A DNA stretch of 64,000 bases, from the NCBI GenBank assembly GCA_038324085.1, contig JBBQHP010000014.1, positions 33,317 to 97,316 on the forward strand, written 5' to 3'. The translations under genes were made by a program, and so were the position numbers. The notes beneath the pieces are model-generated. The model saw only the letters and a program-made list of their open reading frames with translations. It was not told where the DNA came from and made no database searches. This stretch comes from Ga0077523 sp038324085 (GTDB lineage Bacteria > Pseudomonadota > Gammaproteobacteria > Burkholderiales > Ga0077523). Of this stretch, positions 36,893 through 46,264 are shown in pieces (the stretch's first letter is position 1; each line of letters begins with the position of its first letter).

Positions 36893-39800
36893 TCAGGCTT
36901 CGACGGTGCGCTCCTCGAACCAACGGTACAGCGTGGGGACCACCACCAGGGTCAGCAGGGTCGAGGAAATCAGCCCGCCGATCACCACGATCGCGAGCGG
37001 CCGCTGCACTTCCGACCCGGGACCGGTCGCGAACAGGAACGGAATGAGGCCCAGCATCGCGACCGTGGCGGTCATCAGCACCGGCCGGAAGCGCTGCTCG
37101 CAGCCGTGCATGATGGCCTGACGCTGGCTCATGCCTTCCTCGCGCATGCTGCGTATATAGGACACCATTACCACGCCGTTCAGCACCGCGATGCCCCACA
37201 AAGTGATGAACCCCACCGACGCCGGTACCGACAGGTACTCGCCGGTGGCGAACAGCGAGAATACGCCGCCGATCGAGGCGAACGGCAGCACCGTGATGAT
37301 GAGGCTCGCGAATCGCACCGAGTTGAACATGACGAACAGCAGGAAGAAGATGGCGGCGATCGTGATGGGCACGATGATCGCGAGCCGCGCGGTGGCGCGC
37401 TGCATGTTCTCGAACTGGCCGCCCCAGGACAGGTAGTAGCCCTCGGGGAGCCGGACTTCCCGCGCGATACGCGCCTGCGCCTCGGCCACGTAGCCGCCGA
37501 TGTCGCGGCCAGACACGTTCGATCCGACGACGATGCGGCGCCTGCCGGTCTCGCGGCTGATGAGCGCGGGGCCATCGACCACGTTCACGTCGGCGATTTC
37601 CCGCATCGGCACTAGCGCGCCGGCGGGGCCGGCCAGGAGCGTGGCCGCGATGACGTCCACGCGATCGCGGAACTCTGCCGGGAACCGCACCACCGCCGGA
37701 AACCGCCGCTCGCCCTCGTAGATCTCGGTGGCGGTTTTGCCGCCGATGGCGGTTTCGATCACGTCGTGCACGTCCTCGGCGTTGAGCCCGTAGCGCGCCA
37801 TCGTGCGCCGGTGGATATCGACGGTGAGGTACTGCTGGCCGGTCAGCCGTTCGATGCGCAGGTCCTGCGTGCCGCTCACGTTGCCCAGCACCCGCCCGAT
37901 GTCGTCCGCCAGCCGTTTCAATTCCTCCAGATCGTCGCCGAAGATCTTGATCGCGACCTGGGAGCGCACGCCCGTCACCATCTCGTCCACGCGTTGCGCG
38001 ATCGGCTGATGCATGATCAGGCTGATGCAGGGGAGGTCCTTCAGCTTCTCGCGGATGACGTTCTCGAAATCCTCCTGCCTGTGGAAGCCCTCGGGCCATT
38101 TCGAACGGTCCTCGAGCGACACGACCGGGTCGGATTCGGTGTGCGGTGCCGGGTCGGCCGGACTCTCGCCGCGGCCGACCTTGTTCACCACCATGCGCAC
38201 GCCGGGAATGGCAGCGATGCGCTTGGAGGCTTCCAGCTCGATCTGCATGACCTCGTCGAAGGACATGTTCGGAGCGCGCGTGATGGCGGGTGTGATCGAA
38301 TTCTCCTTCAGCACCGGAATGAACGAAGTGCCGAGGAAAGGGAACAGCGCCACGCTGGCGAGCAGCAGCACGAGGGCCGCGCCCACGGTCTTCTTCTCGT
38401 TCGCGAGCGCGAAGGCGAGCAGTTTCAGGTAGTGCTTCTTGAGGAACTTGATCGGCCGCGTGTCGTCCTCGTGACCCGGCTTGAGGAAGTAGGAGCACAG
38501 CGCCGGCGTCAGGGTAAGCGCCAGGACGAGCGAGGCGGTCAGCGCGATCGCGATGGTGTAGGCGAGCGGCGCGAACATCTTGCCTTCCATGCCCTCCAGC
38601 GTCATCAGCGGCAGGAACACCAGGATGATGATGCCCACACCGAAGATCACCGGCTTGCTCACCTGCCCGACGGCCTCGAGCACGATGCGCATCTTCGATT
38701 CGCCGTGGCGGTGCGAGAGCTGTGCGAAGGTGTTCTCGACCACGACCACGGAACCGTCCACGATGAGACCGATGGCGATGGCGAGACCGCCCAGCGACAT
38801 GAGGTTGGCCGATATACCGTAGTGGTTCATCACGATGAACGTGATGAGCGGTGCGAGCACCAGCGAGGCCACGACGATCAGGCTGGAGCGCAGGTCGCCC
38901 AGGAAGACGTAGAGGACCACGACCACAAGGATGATGCCCTCGATCAATACTTTGGTGACGGTCCAGAGCGCGGAGTCGACCAGCTCGGTGCGGTCGTAGA
39001 AGGGCACGATCTGCAGTCCGCCCGGGAGCATACCCTTGCTGTTGATCTCCGCGATGCGCGCCTTCACCCGCGTCACCACTTCCTTCGCATTCCCCCCGCG
39101 CAGCATCATGACGATGCCGCCGACTGACTCGGTCTGGCCGTTCTTGATCAGTGCGCCGACGCGCACGGCCGAGCCGATCTTCACTTCCGCCACGTCGCGG
39201 ATGAATACCGGCGTGCCGCCTTCCTCCTTGAGCACGATGAACGCGATGTCCTCGAGCGAACGGATCAGCCCGACGCCCCGGACCAGCAGCTGCTCCTCGC
39301 CGATGGGCAGGATGCCGCCGCCCGAATTGGCATTGTTGCGCTCCAGCGCTTTGTATACGTCGGCGAGCGAGACCTTGTAGTGGCGCATGCGCTCGGGATT
39401 CACCAGGATCTGGTACTCACGCTCGTAGCCGCCCTGGGAGTTGATCTCCGCGATGCCGGGGATCGAGCGCAGCATCGGGCGCACGACCCAGTCTTGCACG
39501 ACGCGGCGGGCCATGAGCTCCGCCTCGGTGAGCGAGCGGCCCTTGTCGTCGGGATGATCGAGCGTGTACTGGTAGACCTCGCCCAGGCCGGTGGAGACGG
39601 GGCCCAGTACCGGTGATACGCCTTCCGGCAGGCGCGATCGGTACTCGATGATCCGCTCCGTCACCATCTGGCGCGCGAAGTAGACGTCGACGTCGTCACG
39701 GAACACCAGTGTGATCAGGGACAGCCCGTTGCGGTTGATGGAGCGTATCTCGCTCATGCCGGGCAGGCCGGTCATGCCGATCTCGAGCGGTACCGTAATG

Positions 39801-39988
39801 AAACGCTCGACTTCCTCGGGTGAGCGGCCCGGTGCCTCGGTGGCGATCTGGACCTGGACGTTGGTCACGTCGGGAAAGGCGTCGACCGAGAGGTTCTGCA
39901 TCGCCCTCAGCCCGAAGGCGACGAGCGCAAGTGCAACGACGACGAGGATAATTCTATGCTGCAGGCAGAAGCGGACGATGCGTTCCAT
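36893..39988 (-). CDS. Heavy-metal efflux RND pump (CzcA/CusA type)
   Basis: A 1031-residue HME-family inner-membrane pump with twelve helices. The N-terminus (ERIVRFCLQHRIILVVVAL) and helix-4 signature (AIGLIVDGSVVVVENTF, single Asp) separate it from drug pumps. The C-terminal half has the HME signature WGIAVLNGVVMVSYI. I cannot decide by eye between divalent (Co/Zn/Cd) and monovalent (Cu/Ag) ions. It works with the adaptor and channel genes just upstream in the same operon. The frame is intact. Confidence 0.93.
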   Translation of the reverse strand: MERIVRFCLQHRIILVVVALALVAFGLRAMQNLSVDAFPDVTNVQVQIATEAPGRSPEEVERFITVPLEIGMTGLPGMSEIRSINRNGLSLITLVFRDDVDVYFARQMVTERIIEYRSRLPEGVSPVLGPVSTGLGEVYQYTLDHPDDKGRSLTEAELMARRVVQDWVVRPMLRSIPGIAEINSQGGYEREYQILVNPERMRHYKVSLADVYKALERNNANSGGGILPIGEEQLLVRGVGLIRSLEDIAFIVLKEEGGTPVFIRDVAEVKIGSAVRVGALIKNGQTESVGGIVMMLRGGNAKEVVTRVKARIAEINSKGMLPGGLQIVPFYDRTELVDSALWTVTKVLIEGIILVVVVLYVFLGDLRSSLIVVASLVLAPLITFIVMNHYGISANLMSLGGLAIAIGLIVDGSVVVVENTFAQLSHRHGESKMRIVLEAVGQVSKPVIFGVGIIILVFLPLMTLEGMEGKMFAPLAYTIAIALTASLVLALTLTPALCSYFLKPGHEDDTRPIKFLKKHYLKLLAFALANEKKTVGAALVLLLASVALFPFLGTSFIPVLKENSITPAITRAPNMSFDEVMQIELEASKRIAAIPGVRMVVNKVGRGESPADPAPHTESDPVVSLEDRSKWPEGFHRQEDFENVIREKLKDLPCISLIMHQPIAQRVDEMVTGVRSQVAIKIFGDDLEELKRLADDIGRVLGNVSGTQDLRIERLTGQQYLTVDIHRRTMARYGLNAEDVHDVIETAIGGKTATEIYEGERRFPAVVRFPAEFRDRVDVIAATLLAGPAGALVPMREIADVNVVDGPALISRETGRRRIVVGSNVSGRDIGGYVAEAQARIAREVRLPEGYYLSWGGQFENMQRATARLAIIVPITIAAIFFLLFVMFNSVRFASLIITVLPFASIGGVFSLFATGEYLSVPASVGFITLWGIAVLNGVVMVSYIRSMREEGMSQRQAIMHGCEQRFRPVLMTATVAMLGLIPFLFATGPGSEVQRPLAIVVIGGLISSTLLTLVVVPTLYRWFEERTVEA

Positions 39989-40039
39989 GGCGGCGTTGTG
40001 CTTTGTGTTCCGGGCCCGCGCGAGCGCGTACCCGTGGGA

Positions 40040-41212
40040 CTACTGGAGGTTCTGCTTGCGCTCGTTGTTCAGGTGGAAGGCGCCGTCGACGACGGCCTGG
40101 TCGCCGTCCTTGAGGCCTTCCAGCACCGGGCGCATCCCGTTCGACTCCGGCCCGAGCGCCACCGACACGAGCCGGTAGGTGTCGGTGCCCGTCTTCACGA
40201 AGACGTAGTCCTTGTTGACCTCGCGCACGATGGCCGCGACCGGGACTACCTGGCGCTGCACGGAGCGGTCCTGGATCATCATCACGGCCAGCATCGCCGG
40301 CCGGATGCTCCGGTCCGTATTTGCGACCTCGGTACGCGCGGTGACCGTGCGGGTCTCCGGATTGACCGTGGAGCTGACGAAGACGAGCTTGCCATCGATC
40401 TCGCGATTGCCCAGCGCCGGGATCACCACCTTCACCACGTCGCCGACCTTGACCAGGTCCGACTGTTTTTCGGGGACTTCCGCCTGAATCCACAGTCGCG
40501 ACAGGTCGGCGACGGTGAACACGGCATCGGCCGGTTGCACCACCTGGCCTTGTGCCACCGTGCGCTCGATCACCGTGCCGCTGAGCGACGTCACGACGAA
40601 CGACTGCGAATTCACCGTGCGCGAGGCTTCGAGCTTCTGGATGCCGCTTTCGGACATTCCCAGCACCTTCAACTGATCGTGCGAGGCGCTTACGTCTGCC
40701 TCGCCCTGGGACAGTTCGGTCTGGCGCCGCTGCAGTTCCGCGAGGCCGATCACGTCGGCATCGAACAGCTGCTGGGCCCGCTCGGCCGCGCGCTGCGCGA
40801 GCAGCTTCGCGGAATAGGCTTTGAGGAACGCGAGCTGCGCCGTGGAGAGCTCGGTGGAATTGAGCATCGCGAGCGTCTGACCCTTGGTCACATTCTGACC
40901 CACGATCGCTTTCAGTTCGGTGATGCGGCCGGTCACGGAGGATCCGATCCGTGCCACTCGTGTTTCGTCCACGCTTGCAGATGCGGGCACGCGCAGCATT
41001 TCGCGGAATTCGATCGTCCGGACCGGCTCCACCTTCACCCATTTCGCCACTTCGGCGTCGGCGACGATGGTCATCGGGTCGGCCGCAGCCGGCGCGGTCT
41101 GTGCGGTCTTGCCCGCAGTGGGCTTGCCGGGCGGTTCCTTGCCGCCGCAGGCGCCGAGTGCGACGCTGGCGAGGAGAACCGTGCTGGCGGCGATCAAGCG
41201 GTCGACGCTCAT
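40040..41212 (-). CDS. Heavy-metal RND periplasmic adaptor (CzcB/CusB type) lipoprotein
   Basis: A 390-residue membrane-fusion protein with a lipobox (LGAC, Cys22). The start overlaps the stop of the channel gene by 4 bases (ATGA). Domains run lipoyl half (RIGSSVTGRITELKAIVGQNV), helical hairpin (about 120-185), lipoyl half (VVTSLSGTVIERTVAQG), beta-barrel and membrane-proximal domain. There is no His-rich metal-binding extension. It lies 51 bases upstream of the pump gene. Confidence 0.92.
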   Translation of the reverse strand: MSVDRLIAASTVLLASVALGACGGKEPPGKPTAGKTAQTAPAAADPMTIVADAEVAKWVKVEPVRTIEFREMLRVPASASVDETRVARIGSSVTGRITELKAIVGQNVTKGQTLAMLNSTELSTAQLAFLKAYSAKLLAQRAAERAQQLFDADVIGLAELQRRQTELSQGEADVSASHDQLKVLGMSESGIQKLEASRTVNSQSFVVTSLSGTVIERTVAQGQVVQPADAVFTVADLSRLWIQAEVPEKQSDLVKVGDVVKVVIPALGNREIDGKLVFVSSTVNPETRTVTARTEVANTDRSIRPAMLAVMMIQDRSVQRQVVPVAAIVREVNKDYVFVKTGTDTYRLVSVALGPESNGMRPVLEGLKDGDQAVVDGAFHLNNERKQNLQ

Positions 41213-42465
41213 TTCTGCTCTCCGGTCAGATCCTTGGCCGTCAGGCGATCGATCTCGATCAGCGCGGCCTGTTTTTCGAAACGCGCGGTGACGAAGTCGG
41301 CGCGGACCGTGCGCAGTACGCGTTGGGCGTCGAGCACCTCGATGAAGCCCCGTTCGCCGAATCGGAACGCCGCCTCGGCCACGCGCAGTGCGTTTTCGGC
41401 CTGCCGCAGCAAACCACCCTCGAAGGCGGCGATCTGCTGCGCCGCAACCTGCAGGCGGTTGTAGTTCAACTCGACCTCGCCCACCAGTTCGATGCGAATC
41501 AGCTCGGCTTGCGAATTGGCCTGCTGGAACTGGGCAACCGATTCGCCGATGGGCCCCTGGCGCTGGTCCCACAACGGGATCGGGACGGACACGCCGAACA
41601 GGCCGCGCTGCTGTTCCGGATCGCGATCGACGCCCGCAAACAGGGTCGGGCGCGGCACCCTCAGCGCCCGCTCGGCTTCGAGCCGCGCCTGCGTACGCCG
41701 CACGTTCGCCTGCGCCTGCAGGACGGCAGGATAGTGTTCCAGGACGCGCTTCTCGAGCGCTTCCAGGCTCTCGGTCAGGTTGACCAGATCAAGGTCTCCG
41801 GCAACGTCCGTGTCGAGCGGCAGCGGCGCACCGATCAATACGCGCAGCTGGGCCAATGCCTGCGTGACGCGCAACTTCGCGCTATTGGACTGATTGATGG
41901 CACTGGACAGTTCGGCTTCGGAACGCACCAGTTCGAAGCGCGCCCCTTCGCCCACCCGGACGCGCAGCTCGATGCGATTCTTGATCTGTTCGAGCAGCTT
42001 CTGGTTGTCGAGCGCGAGTTCGTACTCGGCGCGCCGGCGCAGCACCGTGTAGAACGCCTGCCGCACGTCGGCCCGCAGCAGCAGCCGGGCTTCCTGAAAC
42101 GCGTAGCGGCTGCCGTCCAGGCCCGCTTCGGCGGCGCGGATGCGAGGCGCGCGCTGACTCGGCAGGTCGATCGGCTGGCCGATGCTGATGGTCGTGCCCT
42201 GGCCGGACCGGACGCCCGGAACCCGGGCACGGACCCCGCCGGTGAGAACCTGCACCTCAGGGTTGGGATAGGCGCGCGCGGTCCGGATTCCGCTGCGCGC
42301 CCGCTCGACTTCGGCGAGAGCCGTCTGGAGGCGCGGGCTGTGCCGCTCCGCAAGGTCGAGCGCACGGTCGAGGGATAACGCCTCGGCGCAGGCTGCACTG
42401 CTCCACGCAGCGCAGAGCAACGCCAAGATGCGTCCGGCATTCACGGGAATTCGGTATCTGGTCAT
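41209..42465 (-). CDS. Heavy-metal efflux outer-membrane channel (CzcC type)
   Basis: A 418-residue TolC-family protein with a signal peptide ending near ACAEA (residue about 30) and no lipobox. Two OEP repeats are present, the second containing FGERGFIEVLDAQRVLRTV. It resembles CzcC in length and in the IPLWDQRQGPIGE segment. It is the first recognised efflux gene of the operon, followed by adaptor, pump and PII-like genes. No metal regulator is visible nearby. Confidence 0.9.
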   Translation of the reverse strand: MTRYRIPVNAGRILALLCAAWSSAACAEALSLDRALDLAERHSPRLQTALAEVERARSGIRTARAYPNPEVQVLTGGVRARVPGVRSGQGTTISIGQPIDLPSQRAPRIRAAEAGLDGSRYAFQEARLLLRADVRQAFYTVLRRRAEYELALDNQKLLEQIKNRIELRVRVGEGARFELVRSEAELSSAINQSNSAKLRVTQALAQLRVLIGAPLPLDTDVAGDLDLVNLTESLEALEKRVLEHYPAVLQAQANVRRTQARLEAERALRVPRPTLFAGVDRDPEQQRGLFGVSVPIPLWDQRQGPIGESVAQFQQANSQAELIRIELVGEVELNYNRLQVAAQQIAAFEGGLLRQAENALRVAEAAFRFGERGFIEVLDAQRVLRTVRADFVTARFEKQAALIEIDRLTAKDLTGEQK

Positions 42466-42627
42466 CTCGTTCGACAATAGGATCAAGCGATTCGCGACGG
42501 AAATCGGGTGCAAGGCGGTTGCCGTCGCGGGACAGAAATGCAACCTCAATCAGCGAGAATCCGGCGCTGCGGACGGATTGTCGCTGTAATTCGTCGCAGG
42601 CCGGGCCCGGCTGTGCCGGGCCCGGCC

Positions 42628-42933
42628 TCAGGCGATGGCCGGGGGGCGATCCGGGGGCGGCGGCGTCCGGCCTGACAGGCGCGGCACCGCACGACCTGCC
42701 GGGCGCTCCGGATCGGGCAGGAGCATTTGCAAGAGCGGCACGTGGAGAACAAGAAGGTTCTGTTGTGCGTCACCCTTGTCCAAGTCCGGTGCCATTGCCG
42801 CACAGCAAGGCGCCGCCTCTTCCGTGGCCTCGGCCGGGACGTTCGCCGCGAGATAGAACATGACAACTGCGAGTACCGCGCACAAGCAGTGGACAAGGTG
42901 CTGCGCGGCTGTGGGCAAGCGACGGGAGGTCAC
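42628..42933 (-). CDS. Small exported Cys-containing protein ahead of the metal-efflux operon
   Basis: From a GTG at 42933 the frame gives 101 residues: a basic start, a hydrophobic signal-like core (CLCAVLAVVMFYLAA), a Cys pair (PCCAAM) and a Pro-rich end (GRTPPPPDRPP). Such short periplasmic proteins often precede czc/cus-type genes, and I infer a metal-related role. No good ribosome site is seen and the frame is open further upstream, so the start is uncertain. Confidence 0.45.
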   Translation of the reverse strand: MTSRRLPTAAQHLVHCLCAVLAVVMFYLAANVPAEATEEAAPCCAAMAPDLDKGDAQQNLLVLHVPLLQMLLPDPERPAGRAVPRLSGRTPPPPDRPPAIA

Positions 42934-43070
42934 GATGGGCGCGAAGCCGGATTGGGTATGCAAGGAAGCAGCGACCACCTTTGTCCGCGAGGCGCGGCGC
43001 GAAGTTCCGCGGCGCAACAAAGAATGCATACGGTTCGCACTTGCGCTGCGTGCCACCCGCGATCGGGGAC

Positions 43071-44357
43071 TCAGGCGGCCTGGCAAAAAACGGGCACCAC
43101 ATAAGGGCCTTCAGGAATGACCGCGACGTGGCGGTCGCCGCTCGCGCGCACGCTGTCGAGGATCGCCTGTTCGACCGACTCGATGTTGTGCACGCCGGTC
43201 AGCGCGCGATCTTCCGGCGCCAGACCCCCTGCGAACAGATGCACTTTTCCCAGGCGCATGGGTTTCATCTGCATCTGGGTCTGCCATTCGTCGATTGCAG
43301 CGTAACGCTTGGCGCTGATGTCGCGCAGGAATCCGTCCGGGCCCAGCCCGATCAATCGCTTCTGCGCCGCCACGTACTCGTGCGACCCCATGCCCTCCGA
43401 ACACTCCGACACGATGACGAGATTGCCGCCCGGCTCGAGGATGTCCATGGGGGCCACCATGCCCTTCACCGTCTGGTAGTAGGTCTTGTCGAGGGGGTAG
43501 CCGGCGGCGCTGGTCACAACGGTGTGGAAGCGGCGCGGCACGGCAACCTGGGCGTAGCCGCGGATGAACTCGACCGCGTGCAGATGGCTCGCCACGACTT
43601 CGCCGTAGTTCACGAACGACAGGCGACGATGCTCGTCGATGACCGTGTTCACGGCGAGCACGTGGCCCAGCATCTGCACGATGGCGAGTTGTTCCCGGTG
43701 CAGGGGATTGCCTTCCAGGACACAGTTCTCCGCGTTCGGATCGGCCATGAATCGATGGCTGTGGAAAGTGGTGATCGTCTCCTCGTGCGCGACGCCAGGC
43801 GCGATCACCTTGCGTCCGCCGGAATAGCCGGCCATGAAGTGCGGCTCGACCAGTCCGGTGACGATCTTGACGTCGGCTTCGACGAAACGGCGATCCAGCT
43901 TCACCGCCGTGCCGTGGGGCGTGCGCCCGAGATCCACGTGATCCGCGTCGTTGCGCGCGTAGTGATTCTCGACCGCTACATTGGCCATGACCCAGGGGTC
44001 GCCGACCAGTTCGTCGAGTTCCGCATCGAGGTTGGGTCGATGCAACCCGGTGGCAACCAGGACGGTGATCCGCGCTCGATCGATGCCGCCAGCCATCAGC
44101 TGCCGGATGATCGGGCCCAGCAGCAGGCCGTTGGGCACCGGGCGCGTGATATCGCAGATGAGGATGCAGGCGCTGGTCCGGCCGCGTGCTTCGTCGGCCA
44201 GCGGACGCGCCTGCACGGGGGCGTTCAATGCGGCGTCGACTGCCGTGGCGGGTTCCGCAAGGACGGGCATCCCGGGCTTTCGTATGACACTGGCCTCGAC
44301 CGCTTCCGGCATCTGCACGGCGAGTGTACCGCGCCCGTAATTCAGTTCTATTTTCAT
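43071..44357 (-). CDS. larA: LarA-like nickel-dependent racemase (DUF2088)
   Basis: A 428-residue protein of the lactate racemase A family. Landmarks are ICDITRPVPN, VATGLHRPN and PHFMAGYSGGRKVIAPGV; the last holds the Lys that carries the nickel-pincer cofactor in LarA. The start follows GAGG. The maturation genes larB, larC and larE are not in this window, so cofactor loading must rely on genes elsewhere. The true substrate may be a different 2-hydroxyacid, since LarA homologues racemise several. Confidence 0.82.
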   Translation of the reverse strand: MKIELNYGRGTLAVQMPEAVEASVIRKPGMPVLAEPATAVDAALNAPVQARPLADEARGRTSACILICDITRPVPNGLLLGPIIRQLMAGGIDRARITVLVATGLHRPNLDAELDELVGDPWVMANVAVENHYARNDADHVDLGRTPHGTAVKLDRRFVEADVKIVTGLVEPHFMAGYSGGRKVIAPGVAHEETITTFHSHRFMADPNAENCVLEGNPLHREQLAIVQMLGHVLAVNTVIDEHRRLSFVNYGEVVASHLHAVEFIRGYAQVAVPRRFHTVVTSAAGYPLDKTYYQTVKGMVAPMDILEPGGNLVIVSECSEGMGSHEYVAAQKRLIGLGPDGFLRDISAKRYAAIDEWQTQMQMKPMRLGKVHLFAGGLAPEDRALTGVHNIESVEQAILDSVRASGDRHVAVIPEGPYVVPVFCQAA

Positions 44358-44544
44358 GATCTTGCCTCGTCGTCACGCGTCTTCGCGGGAGAAACTATAG
44401 CACTGGCCCTCCGCTCGTCCGAGGGTTCAAGTCGCGCGCGAGTTAGCGAATCTTTGGGAGATTTTACTTAAAGTGCTTGCATTAAGTGATGGAATAAATT
44501 GAAATTCGAGCCGTGCATAAAATTCGTGCAACTCCGCCGAGACG

Positions 44545-45990
44545 GTGAAGCTTCCACTTCATGAACGCGCCGTGCGCCGCAGCGTGGCCGCCGGAATCGT
44601 CGATCTCGGACTGGCCGGCGCCGTCGGACCGATACGCGCTCCACGGCAGTCTGGGTCGTCGGGGTCGAACCCACATGACGGTGCCAAGAGCTCGGTCGCA
44701 CGCAAGGCGAGCGGGTTGCCCGATCGCCTCCTTACGCTGGATCGCATCGGGGACGCACTCGCCGGAGCCCACCGGAGTGCGCGCGGGCTCGTGCTGCTGC
44801 TGGTCGGGGTCGATGTCGCCGCTGCCGCCACGCCGAGCCACGATCTTCACGCCCTCGCGCTCGAAGCGACCGATCGCCTGCATGGCGTGGCTTCCGGCGA
44901 AGCGATCGTGGCGCGCGTGTCGGACAACACCTTTGCGCTGATGATGGCGGCGGGCGCGCGCTCGTCGGCGCTGGGCAGCAGGATGGCGAGCCGCGTGCTC
45001 GAAGCGCTGGCTCGGCCGTACACGGTGTCCGGACGGGCGCTGCGCGTGAATGCCAGCGTCGGTTCGAGCACGTTCCCGCGCGACGCCACGCGCCCGGACG
45101 CGTTGCTGGAAAGCGCCGAGCGCGCCCTCGATGCCGCGCGCCGCGCCGGCCCGAATTCGTACCGGTGCGTTCCGGTCCAGGCCGGCAGCCCGGTCGAGGC
45201 CGACATGCTGATCCGGACCCAGCTCGATGGGGCGGCCGCCCGCGACGAACTCGAATTGCACTACCAACCCAAGTTCGACCTGTCCACCGGTGCCGTGACC
45301 GGCGTCGAGGCGCTGGTGCGCTGGCGCCACCCGCAACTCGGCCTGGTGGCGCCGAGCCGTTTCATTCCGCTGGCGGAATCGAACGGTGTCATCGCACCGA
45401 TCGGCGAATGGGTGCTCGCCGAGGCGTGCCGGCAGGTGCGGCGCTGGCAGGACGAGGGCATTCAGGTGCCCGTCGGGGTGAACGTGTCCGCTCGCCAGTT
45501 CCGCGAGACCGACCTTGCCGGCGACATTCTCGCCACGCTCGGTGAGCACCGCGTCGATCCGCACTGGATCGAGATCGAGCTGACCGAAAGCGCGGTCATG
45601 GACGACACTGAACGCGTGGTCGCTGCGCTCGACCGGCTGAAGGCGCATGGCGTGCGCATCGCGGTGGACGACTTCGGCACCGGATATGCGAGCCTCAGTT
45701 ACCTCACGAGGCTGCCCGTGGACGTGGTGAAGATCGACCAGTCCTTCGTCCAGGACATTGCGCGGCGGGCCGACAACGGCGCAATCGTGCTGGCGATCGT
45801 GCGCCTCGCCAGGAACCTGGGGATCGAGGTCATTGCCGAGGGCGTCGAAACCGGGCGCGATGTGGTGGCACTGCGTGCGCGGGGCTGCAATCACGCGCAA
45901 GGCTATTTTCTCGGCAAGCCCACCAGCGCCGCCGAATTTGCGGCGCGACACGGCGCTGCACCGGTGCTCCTGGGCCGCGCGTCCTCCTGA
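44545..45990 (+). CDS. Degenerate GGDEF - EAL c-di-GMP phosphodiesterase
   Basis: A roughly 480-residue cytoplasmic protein. The N-terminal GGDEF-like domain (about 55-215) begins at GLPDRLLTLDR but has VSDNTF in place of the GGDEF loop, so it is probably a pseudo-cyclase. The EAL domain (about 230-470) looks active, with GVEALVRWRHP, ELTESAVM and DDFGTGYASLSYL. The start is uncertain: the GTG at 44545 has no ribosome site, and a TTG at 44716 just before the domain is preceded by AAGGCGAG. The 187 bases upstream are AT-rich compared with the rest of the window and probably hold the promoter. Confidence 0.8.
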   Translation: MKLPLHERAVRRSVAAGIVDLGLAGAVGPIRAPRQSGSSGSNPHDGAKSSVARKASGLPDRLLTLDRIGDALAGAHRSARGLVLLLVGVDVAAAATPSHDLHALALEATDRLHGVASGEAIVARVSDNTFALMMAAGARSSALGSRMASRVLEALARPYTVSGRALRVNASVGSSTFPRDATRPDALLESAERALDAARRAGPNSYRCVPVQAGSPVEADMLIRTQLDGAAARDELELHYQPKFDLSTGAVTGVEALVRWRHPQLGLVAPSRFIPLAESNGVIAPIGEWVLAEACRQVRRWQDEGIQVPVGVNVSARQFRETDLAGDILATLGEHRVDPHWIEIELTESAVMDDTERVVAALDRLKAHGVRIAVDDFGTGYASLSYLTRLPVDVVKIDQSFVQDIARRADNGAIVLAIVRLARNLGIEVIAEGVETGRDVVALRARGCNHAQGYFLGKPTSAAEFAARHGAAPVLLGRASS

Positions 45991-46183
45991 CGCACCGGGC
46001 CCACCGGCGCGTGGAGCTTCGCAGGTCAGGATAGCGCACCAAAGCGGCGCGTCCAGGCCGGCTGGACGCACGTTCATGATGCGGAAATACGCCACCCTGC
46101 GTACCGCTGAACACCTCGCAGAGCCACTGTTCATGCGGGATTCCACGGGTTCGAGAGGACTGGGCATATCGCTTGCACACCCG

Positions 46184-46195
46184 CTTGCATACAAG
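46184..46195. promoter_or_regulatory. Candidate GntR/FCD operator ahead of the BMP operon
   Basis: The 274-base gap before the binding-protein gene holds the near-palindrome CTTGCATACAAG. It is matched by a half copy (CTTGCACAC) at 46172-46180. FadR/FCD-type GntR proteins often bind such TTG-N4-CAA sites, and the operon ends with a gene for one. A clear -10/-35 pair was not found. The remaining bases of the gap show nothing else. Confidence 0.4.
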
Positions 46196-46264
46196 TCGCA
46201 GCGCGGCCGGTCGCCATGGGGGTGGCGGGCACGCTACAGAACTTGGAACCCGGGAGCCCGAACA

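Noticed and set aside
36561..38498. Long minus-strand frame that would fuse pump sequence to the PII-like protein
   Set aside because: The first part is out of frame with the pump and has no domain sense; the PII-like protein has its own start and strong ribosome site.
44640..44690. tRNA-like T-loop sequence (GTCGAACC / GGTTCGACC)
   Set aside because: The flanking bases do not form a T-arm stem, and no acceptor, D or anticodon arm can be folded around it.
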